Assembly (NCBI GenBank): GCA_017620315.1
Contig: JAFZQQ010000348.1
Location: 1-7,779 of the forward strand
Source: Oscillospiraceae bacterium
Lineage (GTDB): Bacteria; Bacillota; Clostridia; Oscillospirales; Oscillospiraceae
Reading direction: 5' to 3'
DNA: 7,779 nucleotides
The notes below the pieces were generated by a model. It had not been told where the DNA came from. It searched no databases and worked only from the letters and a program-made list of their open reading frames with translations. Positions 1 through 5,204 of the stretch are shown piece by piece. Position numbers and translations under genes: made by a program. Within the stretch, counting starts at the first letter, position 1, and every line of letters starts with the position of its first letter.

Positions 1-203
1 CGAAACAGCAGAGGACCGGCGCACCAACATCGTTCGCGGCGCTGCTGCGCCCGGAGACGTCTGCGAAAACCGCTCCGGTACGAGGCGGGAAAGATTTCTC
101 TGGCCAGACGCCGGAGGAGGTCTTTGCGCGGGCGCTTGCGGATCGCTCCAATCCTGATCTGGACAGCCTGGACGATTACATGGAGTGGCTGATCCATCAT
201 TGA
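1..203 (+). CDS. 3' end of an unrecognised gene (partial)
   Basis: An open frame enters from the left edge (first full codon at 3) and ends at TGA 201-203, giving the last 66 residues of a protein. The tail is polar, with a short segment rich in Pro, Ala and Thr, then an acidic end (TPEEVFARALADRSNPDL, later DDYMEWLIHH) that looks helical. There is no signal peptide, membrane segment or cysteine motif in the visible part. I do not recognise the family. The frame is supported by its openness to the edge, G/C-rich third positions, and a terminator placed 27 bases after the stop. The start and most of the protein lie outside the window. Confidence 0.6.
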   Translation, partial: KQQRTGAPTSFAALLRPETSAKTAPVRGGKDFSGQTPEEVFARALADRSNPDLDSLDDYMEWLIHH

Positions 204-229
204 TAATCATAAATATAATAATCTATAAA

Positions 230-255
230 CAAAAGGCCGGGTAACCAGCCTTTTG
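230..255. terminator. Bidirectional intrinsic terminator between convergent genes
   Basis: CAAAAGGC at 230-237 pairs with GCCTTTTG at 248-255 around a 10-base loop in which GG/CC can add two more pairs. The + strand is followed by a short interrupted T-rich stretch; the minus strand reads into TTTTGTTTATAGATT, a better T tract. It sits between the stop of the left-edge gene (203) and the stop of the lipoprotein gene (272), so it can serve both convergent transcripts. Confidence 0.65.
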
Positions 256-271
256 CCTTTCTGACATGTCT

Positions 272-820
272 TTACGCAAGCGCGATGCCAACTATGTCCA
301 CGCTGTCCCAACGATAGAGCCTGTTGAGATGCCGTGTGTTTTGATCGTACTGATACAGTTCACAGGGAGACTGCCAGTTGACGTTGAGCTTTACCACCGT
401 GAAATAGCTCTCGCCGTCCTTGAGGATGTCGAACTGTATGATGTCATGCTTGATCTCGTCCGCCGCAGCGGTCAGAATGTCCGTCAAAGTACTGTCAGCA
501 GGCACTTCGTTGCCATCCTGATCCGTTATCAGAGTGCCTTGCAGCGTATTGACAACGGAGCTTCCCGAAATACTTGGCGAGAAGTTATCATGCAGGGCGT
601 CCAGACGCTCTATATTGTCCGGAGTAAATGCTTCGGCTTTTTTTGCCTTCCCGTTGTTAAAAACTTGATAATACGAGTATGTGGATGCTCCGTTTTCACT
701 GTTTGATGCAGACGTGACGACGGATACGATCGGCGTTGACGAGCTTCCGCAGCCGGAGAGAGCAAAAAGAATTGCCACAGCGAACGAGATTATCATCAGT
801 TTATTTGAAATAAATTTCAT
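272..820 (-). CDS. Putative lipoprotein of unknown function
   Basis: A 182-residue protein with a clear lipoprotein signal: positively charged N-terminus (K2, K7), a hydrophobic core at about 8-21, and the lipobox LSGC with the acylated cysteine at residue 24, followed by a Ser-rich linker. The mature protein should therefore be anchored to the outer face of the cytoplasmic membrane. The rest is a small globular domain ending in a beta-rich part (SYFTVVKLNVNW, then ELYQYD, LNRLYRWD, VDIVGIAL). I do not recognise a named domain. The start is fixed by AGGAGG at 826-831, five bases before the ATG; this site overlaps the stop codon of the upstream gene, so the two are probably translationally coupled. 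It is the last gene of the four-gene minus-strand operon. The role of the lipoprotein is unknown; sensing or binding at the cell surface is only inference. Confidence 0.85.
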   Translation of the reverse strand: MKFISNKLMIISFAVAILFALSGCGSSSTPIVSVVTSASNSENGASTYSYYQVFNNGKAKKAEAFTPDNIERLDALHDNFSPSISGSSVVNTLQGTLITDQDGNEVPADSTLTDILTAAADEIKHDIIQFDILKDGESYFTVVKLNVNWQSPCELYQYDQNTRHLNRLYRWDSVDIVGIALA

Positions 821-829
821 AGGAACCTC

Positions 830-1270
830 CTAAAACCATGCTTTACAGTAGTACCAGTTACCGTCGATGTTTTCAACGGAGCAGCCATTGTCCCCATCAG
901 GCTGAACCCATCGCCAGTTAAACATCTGATCGTATTCTTCGTAGTCCTCCATGCCTGGATAGGGATGCGGCGCACCATCCGTTGCGTAGAGCAGATCGCA
1001 GTAGCCTCCGGATGGGACAAGACCATAAGCGCTCCAGTGGATCAGCAGAATGTCGGGATGCTCCGCAAATACTTCGGTCACGTAGCCGTCATAACTGCCG
1101 CGGTAGGGAAGCGGTTGAGAGAGGCATTCCTCCGCATAGCTGTCCAATTCGCTTTTATGGCTCAAAACATAATTGCGCATTTGCCGCTTTGGATTGCTCA
1201 GAAATAAAGCAAGCCCCAGCATTAGAGCGACAGCGATTATGATGAGTATCCAGCTTTTCTTTGTACTCAT
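830..1270 (-). CDS. Small membrane-anchored extracytoplasmic protein, unknown function
   Basis: A 146-residue protein starting MSTKKSWILIII, with one uncleaved-looking N-terminal membrane helix (about residues 6-25) and an extracytoplasmic remainder. The frame extends 17 codons further upstream, but ATG at 1270 is chosen because AAGGAG (1278-1283) lies seven bases before it. The C-terminal part has a pattern of aromatic and glycine residues (SAYGLVPSGGYCDLLY, NWRWVQPDGDNG, NWYYCKAWF) that resembles a family of small hypothetical Firmicutes exported proteins ending in a GDN...WYY...F motif; this is from memory and unnamed. Cysteines in the outer part could form a disulfide. It lies four bases after the XRE gene and immediately before the lipoprotein gene, so it should be co-transcribed with both. 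Confidence 0.85.
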   Translation of the reverse strand: MSTKKSWILIIIAVALMLGLALFLSNPKRQMRNYVLSHKSELDSYAEECLSQPLPYRGSYDGYVTEVFAEHPDILLIHWSAYGLVPSGGYCDLLYATDGAPHPYPGMEDYEEYDQMFNWRWVQPDGDNGCSVENIDGNWYYCKAWF

Positions 1271-1274
1271 ATAG

Positions 1275-1478
1275 TTACTCCTTGAACTCCAGAATATCGC
1301 CCGGCTGGCATTGCAGCTCATGGCACAGCGCCATCAGGGTCGAGAACCGGATCGCTTTGGCCTTACCGGTTTTCAGAATGGACAGGTTGGCTGCTGTAAT
1401 ACCGATACGCTCGGCCAGTTCATTGCTTGAGATCTTGCGTGTTGCCATCATGACATCAAGGTTCACCACAATTTCCAT
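1275..1478 (-). CDS. Small XRE/Cro-type helix-turn-helix regulator (YozG-like)
   Basis: A 67-residue protein that is almost entirely a Cro/C1-type HTH domain: N-terminal MEIVVNLDVMMATRKIS, then NELAERIGITAANLSILKTG as helices 2-3 with the recognition helix around TAANLSILKTG, followed by FSTLMALCHELQCQPGDILEF. This is the typical end of the HTH_26/YozG group, which binds DNA as a dimer. Its gene follows the DUF2975 gene with only nine bases between them, and the junction reads TGAGGTGAAGAAATG, so the upstream stop codon is part of its ribosome binding site. DUF2975 plus such a mini-regulator is a recurrent pair in Firmicutes. Autoregulation of the promoter at 1977-2005 is a reasonable inference but not shown. 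Confidence 0.92.
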   Translation of the reverse strand: MEIVVNLDVMMATRKISSNELAERIGITAANLSILKTGKAKAIRFSTLMALCHELQCQPGDILEFKE

Positions 1479-1487
1479 TTCTTCACC

Positions 1488-1937
1488 TCAAACTGTCAGA
1501 TCCAGCTCATCCTTCATTTCGATGGCTTGTTGAAAGGCATTTTTCACGATGCGGACAATCAAAGCCATGAAACCGGCTGCGACGGCGATAAAGGCGAAAG
1601 GCAGATAATAGGCTGCGCTGAGCAGGCCAATCACTGAGGCCCAAACACAGCACCAGCTGACAATTCGCATACTTCGGACGTTTTCGGTAATAAACACCTT
1701 GCCTAAACGGACATTATTCAGTAAGCGCCAGAGCTGATACAGACAAATCCAGCCAAAGACGCTGCCTGCGTATATGGAAACCATCAAAAGCACCCCGTGC
1801 CGAATGTGTTGGAAACGGTTGGCGACAAACCATTCTGCGATTTTATAGGCTCCAATGTCCAACGCGGCAAGGCACAGTGCGAAGATGCCAACACAGGCCA
1901 GTGAAAGTGATACGCTTCGATCCTTATCCCAATTCAT
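1488..1937 (-). CDS. DUF2975 family four-helix membrane protein
   Basis: A 149-residue integral membrane protein with about four hydrophobic segments (roughly residues 9-30, 46-68, 92-110 and 113-130). Family-type features of DUF2975 are visible: LGKVFITENVRSMRIVSWCC in the middle, YYLPFAFIAVAAGFMALIVR near the end, then VKNAFQQAIEMKDELDLTV at the cytoplasmic C-terminus. The length is normal for the family. Start ATG 1935-1937 has AAGGAG at 1947-1952, nine bases away. It is first in the operon and directly precedes the XRE regulator; the family's biochemical role is not established, and the conserved pairing suggests the membrane protein modulates or senses for the regulator. That last point is inference. 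Confidence 0.92.
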   Translation of the reverse strand: MNWDKDRSVSLSLACVGIFALCLAALDIGAYKIAEWFVANRFQHIRHGVLLMVSIYAGSVFGWICLYQLWRLLNNVRLGKVFITENVRSMRIVSWCCVWASVIGLLSAAYYLPFAFIAVAAGFMALIVRIVKNAFQQAIEMKDELDLTV

Positions 1938-1976
1938 GAAAGCCCTCTCCTTTGCTGTTTCCTTCCGGGCATAAGA

Positions 1977-2005
1977 ACATTAGCACTTTCAGAACTGATT
2001 GTCAA
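1977..2005 (-). promoter_or_regulatory. Sigma-A promoter of the DUF2975-XRE operon
   Basis: Read on the minus strand: TTGACA (-35, + strand 2000-2005), a 17-base spacer, then TAATGT (-10, 1977-1982). This places the transcription start near 1970, about 30 bases before the DUF2975 ATG. An AT-rich tract lies just upstream of the -35 box and could act as an UP element. It contains the imperfect dyad TTATCGAATAA (2013-2023), a possible operator for the XRE protein, which is weakly supported. Confidence 0.8.
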
Positions 2006-2083
2006 TAAAAATTTATCGAATAACAATAATTTGCTGCGACTAGCTTTTATATATTAAGTATTGTAAATGCTTCTTTACTGTTG

Positions 2084-2122
2084 AAAAGGACGCTTGACCG
2101 TTTTGCGGTTGAGCGCCTTTTT
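2084..2122. terminator. Strong hairpin terminator between divergent genes
   Basis: AAAAGG (2084-2089), a bulged A, then CGCTTGACCG (2091-2100) pair with CGGTTGAGCG (2106-2115) and CCTTTTT (2116-2122) across the loop TTTTG; two of the pairs are G-U. The T run on the + strand and the matching A run on the left make it usable in both directions, best on +. It is unusual because the genes on both sides are transcribed away from it. It may insulate the two units, end a short unseen transcript, or mark the edge of inserted DNA. Confidence 0.8.
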
Positions 2123-2127
2123 CATTG

Positions 2128-2157
2128 TTTACAAAAAGTTCACACGATTTTTTTAAC
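2128..2157 (+). promoter_or_regulatory. Weak candidate promoter for the zinc-finger/sigma operon
   Basis: TTTACA (2128-2133), 18 bases, then TTTAAC (2152-2157). The -35 matches five of six consensus bases, the -10 four of six. No better candidate is visible between the terminator at 2122 and the start at 2254. If real, it leaves a leader of roughly 90 bases. The true promoter may be of another sigma class. Confidence 0.25.
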
Positions 2158-2253
2158 AAAATCCGTTTTGCTCGGGCGTAATAGAGTGACGCTGAAAAAT
2201 GAGACGAAACCGTCCATTCCAATTCAGCGAGCCAAATCGAGGAGGTGATGTGG

Positions 2254-2655
2254 ATGAAACGGGTGAAGATCAAATGCCCGTACTGCGGTGCGCGCGCTAC
2301 GCTGAGGCCGGCCGCCGCGTTGGGGAAGACCGCGTCGGGGTACGCGGGGAAGAGGTACTACGTCTGTGCGAGGTATCCTTTCTGCGACGCCTATGTGGAG
2401 GCACACGCTCGCAGCGGCAAGCCTATGGGTTCGCTCGCGAACAAGCAACTGCGCTGGAAAAGAAGAGCAGCGCATGACGCGATGGAGCGGCTTTGGGAGC
2501 GTGGCCTTATGAGCAAGGCGGCAGCCTATCGCTGGTTGCAGCTGAAATTTGGAATACCAGTGGAAGAAGCTCATATCGGCAGATTTTCGGAATACCGCTG
2601 CGATGAAGTGATCCGTATGTGTGAGGAGCTGATAAATCGACAGACTGCGGCATGA
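2254..2655 (+). CDS. DUF3268-type zinc-finger protein
   Basis: A 133-residue protein with an N-terminal zinc-binding module: C8-P-Y-C11 followed by C38 and C44 in YYVCARYPFCDAYV. This four-cysteine arrangement matches the DUF3268 zinc-finger-containing domain often found in phage and integrative-element gene sets. The remainder is basic and helical (NKQLRWKRRAAHDAMERLW), then AYRWLQLKFGIPVEEAHIGRF, which looks like a small helical domain. In-frame GTG (2245) and ATG (2248) lie further upstream, but they fall within or immediately after the GGAGGTG sequence; ATG 2254 is chosen because GGAGG (2241-2245) is eight bases before it. The sigma-factor gene follows 33 bases later, suggesting one transcript. 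A nucleic-acid-binding role is inferred from the zinc finger and charge. Confidence 0.85.
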   Translation: MKRVKIKCPYCGARATLRPAAALGKTASGYAGKRYYVCARYPFCDAYVEAHARSGKPMGSLANKQLRWKRRAAHDAMERLWERGLMSKAAAYRWLQLKFGIPVEEAHIGRFSEYRCDEVIRMCEELINRQTAA

Positions 2656-2688
2656 AAAGTGGAGTAGTGTAAGAAATGGGGTGAAACA

Positions 2689-3306
2689 ATGAACGAAATG
2701 ATCGAGTTGACGGATCAGCAAAGAGAGCTTGCCGAACGCCATGTTCATATGGTGCGTGAGATCGTGCGGAAGTATATCCGATGTAATGAATCCATCCTGG
2801 GGCTTGGGTATGACGATATCTGCCAAGAGGGTTGCATCGCTCTGTGTAAGGCCGCGGCACGATATGACCCTGAGCGCGGGGAGTTTGAGCCGTTCGCCGC
2901 AAGAGTAATCCGCAACTGTCTGATCGACTATTGCAGGGCAGTCCTGTCCAATCACCGGAATCACCCGGTCGTATCACTGGAGGAACTGCGTGAGGAACGC
3001 GTGAGACTGGAAGTAAGCGAAAGCCCGATGCAGAACGCCGCGGCGGATGAGGAGCAGGCAATCTCCCGGCTTTGCGTCGCAAGACTGCTGGAAACGAGAA
3101 AGCGCAGCTATCGTGGCGCGGCACGGCTCGGCGTCGAGGCGCTGCTGCTCAAGACGATGGACGGGTGCGGCGTAACGGATATCGCAAGGCTTTATGGCTG
3201 CGAGCCCAATTTGGTCGGCGCATGGATCAGCAAGGCAAAGAAGAAGCTCCTGTCCGACTTGACGGCTCAGGAGCTTGGAGAACTCGGAATAGAGAAGGTA
3301 TCGTAA
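2689..3306 (+). CDS. Sigma-70 family RNA polymerase sigma factor
   Basis: A 205-residue protein with a region 2 at about residues 15-85 (core-binding LGYDDICQEGCIALCKAA, then ARYDPERGEFEPFAARVIRN and CLIDYCR for -10 recognition) and a region 4 HTH at about 139-190 (GVEALLLKTMDGCGVTDIAR, YGCEPNLVGAWISKAKKKLL). No region 1.1 or extended region 3 is visible, so it is a small alternative sigma factor, near the size of ECF or late-phage types. GGGGTG (2678-2683) lies five bases before the ATG. It sits between a DUF3268 protein and a conserved unknown protein, all in one direction, so it may drive the genes of an integrated element. Divergence from housekeeping sigma (short, cysteine-rich region 2) makes the promoter class unpredictable from sequence. 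No anti-sigma gene is obvious next to it. Confidence 0.92.
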   Translation: MNEMIELTDQQRELAERHVHMVREIVRKYIRCNESILGLGYDDICQEGCIALCKAAARYDPERGEFEPFAARVIRNCLIDYCRAVLSNHRNHPVVSLEELREERVRLEVSESPMQNAAADEEQAISRLCVARLLETRKRSYRGAARLGVEALLLKTMDGCGVTDIARLYGCEPNLVGAWISKAKKKLLSDLTAQELGELGIEKVS

Positions 3307-3332
3307 AAGAGAGACAGATCGGAGGAACGAAT

Positions 3333-4019
3333 ATGATAAACTATAAGCTGTATACGGCAGTGGGTAGCCTCGTCGTTAAGAATGGCGAGGAGGGCAGCTA
3401 TCCCGTTATTTCCATCAATCGGACGGAATACCCGGTCGATCATCAGGAAGCTGCTGTTTGGGCCGCGCTCTGCTGGAGGATCTGCAACGAGGAGCAGATC
3501 AGGGAGCGCTATGAGCGGTTTGCTGAAGACATACCCGTTGAGCGGCGCACATTAGAATGTTGCCTGAGCCGCCTTGTGACACGGGGCCTGATTGCAAGAG
3601 GCGTCGGCGAAACGGAGTTTGAGGCCCTGTACGATCTGATGGGCGACCTGTATGTGCAGCCGGTATCCGATAAGCTGAGCTATCGGCTCATGGCGTTTGT
3701 CCGGCTCCTGATGCGCGGCGTATCGGTGGGGAAGGCAGCGAGGCTCTTTATGCGGGACAAGCCGGACGAGCAGGAAACGCGCATTTTGGCGCTTTCGCGT
3801 CAGGCGCTCATGTCCACGGCAGAGCTGATCAAGTGCGTGGAGGTCGGTGCGACGGACGTCTCCGACGATTTGAAGCTGATGGAAGCCCTCTATGTGGACG
3901 AAGAGACGACCTGCGACAACATTGCTATCCTCATGCGCTCCGCCAAGAGCCGCAAGCAGGTCACAATGGCAGTGGCGAACCTCTATCTCCGCAAGCAGGT
4001 TATTTTGGAGCGAGTGTGA
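3333..4019 (+). CDS. Conserved hypothetical protein, possible winged-helix domain
   Basis: A 228-residue soluble protein. The same frame is open upstream through the sigma gene, but the true start is ATG 3333, which has GGAGG at 3321-3325 seven bases before it. The N-terminal half (YPVISINRTEYPVDHQEAAV, WAALCWRICNEEQIRERYER, LECCLSRLVTRGLIARG) has the spacing of a winged-helix or PqqD-like fold, where a beta hairpin is followed by helices and a closing GLI strand. The C-terminal half is helical and ends DNIAILMRSAKSRKQVTMAV and ANLYLRKQVILERV, a tail I recall from unnamed Clostridia proteins. It has no membrane segment. It starts 26 bases after the sigma stop, so it is very likely co-transcribed, and a regulatory role beside the sigma factor is possible; function is not known. 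Confidence 0.8.
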   Translation: MINYKLYTAVGSLVVKNGEEGSYPVISINRTEYPVDHQEAAVWAALCWRICNEEQIRERYERFAEDIPVERRTLECCLSRLVTRGLIARGVGETEFEALYDLMGDLYVQPVSDKLSYRLMAFVRLLMRGVSVGKAARLFMRDKPDEQETRILALSRQALMSTAELIKCVEVGATDVSDDLKLMEALYVDEETTCDNIAILMRSAKSRKQVTMAVANLYLRKQVILERV

Positions 4020-4030
4020 CACCCGGACTA

Positions 4031-4059
4031 TTGACAATACCGCCTGATTTTGTCATAAT
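4031..4059 (+). promoter_or_regulatory. Strong sigma-A promoter for the 4112 and 4687 genes
   Basis: TTGACA at 4031-4036, a 17-base spacer, then CATAAT at 4054-4059 (five of six -10 bases). It begins 11 bases after the stop of the preceding gene, so the two downstream genes have their own housekeeping promoter even if the sigma-factor operon is silent. The leader would be about 45 bases, with a weak GC-rich hairpin at about 4084-4100. Confidence 0.8.
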
Positions 4060-4111
4060 TTGAGCGCAGAATCGATAGAAAGAGGCGGGTTTTGCTTGCC
4101 TGTAGAGTGGA

Positions 4112-4687
4112 ATGTCTAAGAAGAAACGAACAAACCCAAACCGTATTCCGGTTGCCTATGAGAAGATTGATAAAAGCGAGCTCCTTGCAAGCGTCAGTCA
4201 CAATAATATGTATTATGCCTGGCTGCTTGCTATCCCGGCCATTTTGGAGCAGGATGGAATGACCAGAGAGAAGGTCATTGGGCTTTGGGACAAGGTCAAT
4301 GACTATGTATCGAGCCCAAGCTTCACAGGGAGCCGGCTCAAGAGGGAGCTTACTGAACTGGAGCTGGGGATAGATTCCCACGCTCCATATCCAAACGTGC
4401 CCGTTGAGGACATTCAAACAAAGGCAGATTTGGAGTCTGTTCGCCGCAAGCTCAAGAAAAATGCCCTATATACCGCGATTTGCATGATTTTAATCGGCTT
4501 ACGAAAGACAGATGAGCTTGACTATGAGGTGCTAAGACGCATCTATCTCAACGCTGATCTCACTCTGGCGGAAATCGAGCATGGATACACAAGTTATGAG
4601 GATCTTCGGAGCTGGGCGATGGAGCGAGACATCATCGTTACAGAGGACAGAGAGGACATGAGCCTGGAATCAACACCTGCAACGTAA
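4112..4687 (+). CDS. Hypothetical protein of a mobile-element-associated type
   Basis: A 191-residue soluble protein starting MSKKKRTNPNRIPVAYEKID, a basic, Pro- and Asn-containing leader that I recall from hypothetical proteins in Clostridia prophages and integrative elements. The body is helical (YYAWLLAIPAILEQDGM, REKVIGLWDKVNDYVSS) and includes a hydrophobic stretch ALYTAICMILIGLRK (about residues 119-133), too short and mixed to be a sure membrane segment. The C-terminus is acidic. The ribosome binding site is weak (only GAGTGG close to the ATG), so the start is less certain. Codon use is more A/T-rich than in the following ORF. The stop overlaps the next start as TAATG. No function can be assigned. 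Confidence 0.75.
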   Translation: MSKKKRTNPNRIPVAYEKIDKSELLASVSHNNMYYAWLLAIPAILEQDGMTREKVIGLWDKVNDYVSSPSFTGSRLKRELTELELGIDSHAPYPNVPVEDIQTKADLESVRRKLKKNALYTAICMILIGLRKTDELDYEVLRRIYLNADLTLAEIEHGYTSYEDLRSWAMERDIIVTEDREDMSLESTPAT

Positions 4688-5115
4688 TGGCGCAGGCCGG
4701 AGCGGACTTCGACGCTTCCTCCAAGCGCATCAAGCAGTTGGAGGCGCGCATGGCTGAGATCGCGGAGCTAAAGACGCATATCATCCGCTACTCCAAAACC
4801 CGCGAGGTCTACGCCGCATACAAAAAGTCCCGCCACAGGAAAGAATTTCTCGCGGAACACGCTGACGAGATCGCCCAGCATGAGGCGGCAAAGAGAGCCT
4901 TTGACGCGTTGAACGGCAAGCCCATTCCCAAAGTCGCCCAGCTCTCGCAGGAATACGGTGAGCTGCTTGCGGAGAAGCAAGCGGAATATGAACGCTATCG
5001 GCAGCACCGCCGCGAAATGCTGGACTACGAAACCGCAAAGCTGAACGTGGATCGCATTTTGTGGCTGGAACAGCCTGATAAGATGCGGCAAAGCGAGAAA
5101 GAAACCGAGCGTTGA
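4687..5115 (+). pseudogene. Relaxase C-terminal fragment (mobilization protein remnant)
   Basis: A 142-residue, highly charged helical ORF. Its segments SKRIKQLEARMAEIAELKTH, IIRYSKTREVYAAYKKSRHR and GELLAEKQAEYERYRQHRRE, with LNVDRIL near the end, match what I know of the C-terminal region of clostridial relaxase/mobilization nuclease proteins (the EKRMAEI...HIxxYxKTRxVYxxY...EM...K.NVDRIL pattern). The N-terminal catalytic part, with the tyrosine and the HxH/HxxxH metal-binding motif, is absent. The start ATG overlaps the upstream stop in TAATG, and no independent ribosome binding site is evident. Intact relaxases of this type are about 400-550 residues, so this is best read as a 5'-truncated remnant or a detached C-terminal domain expressed by coupling. 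A free-standing accessory protein of similar helical type remains possible. Confidence 0.62.
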
Positions 5116-5118
5116 CGC

Positions 5119-5168
5119 AAAAGCCCCCGCGCCGCCATGTTCTTTTGGCGGCGCGGGGGGCTTTTTTT
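5119..5168. terminator. Very strong intrinsic terminator between convergent genes
   Basis: GCCCCCGCGCCGCC (5123-5136) pairs with GGCGGCGCGGGGGGC (5147-5161), with one bulged G, around a 10-base loop, followed by seven Ts (5162-5168). AAAA precedes the left arm, so the minus strand also ends in a short T run. It lies four bases after the relaxase-fragment stop and 36 bases before the end of the convergent 5205 gene, serving both. Confidence 0.93.
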
Positions 5169-5204
5169 AATATGCGTGATTATGTGCAGTTTTGCGATGA
5201 TTGC

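Larger units (their letters stand above)
1938..2253. other. Divergent intergenic region (316 bases)
   Basis: This gene-free stretch separates the minus-strand DUF2975 operon from the + strand zinc-finger gene. It holds the operon promoter at 1977-2005, an AT-rich stretch at about 2006-2080, a strong hairpin terminator at 2084-2122, and a second AT-rich stretch at 2123-2165 that may hold the + strand promoter. The SD for the zinc-finger gene (GGAGG, 2241-2245) closes it. A 77-residue minus-strand frame crosses the region but has no codon or ribosome-binding support. Confidence 0.7.

Noticed and set aside
266..706. 146-residue + strand open frame
   Set aside because: Opposite strand of the lipoprotein gene, with no ribosome binding site and no domain; the lipobox and SD support the minus strand.
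2040..2273. 77-residue minus-strand frame in the divergent intergenic region
   Set aside because: It runs through the terminator hairpin, lacks an SD, and shows no domain-like pattern.
2224..2964. 246-residue minus-strand open frame
   Set aside because: Antisense to the zinc-finger and sigma-factor genes, which have clear domains and SD sites; the minus frame is rich in Cys, His, Arg and Pro in a shadow-like pattern.
3072..3332. Upstream extension of the 228-residue protein's frame
   Set aside because: It overlaps the C-terminal half of the sigma gene in another frame, and a good SD sits just before ATG 3333.
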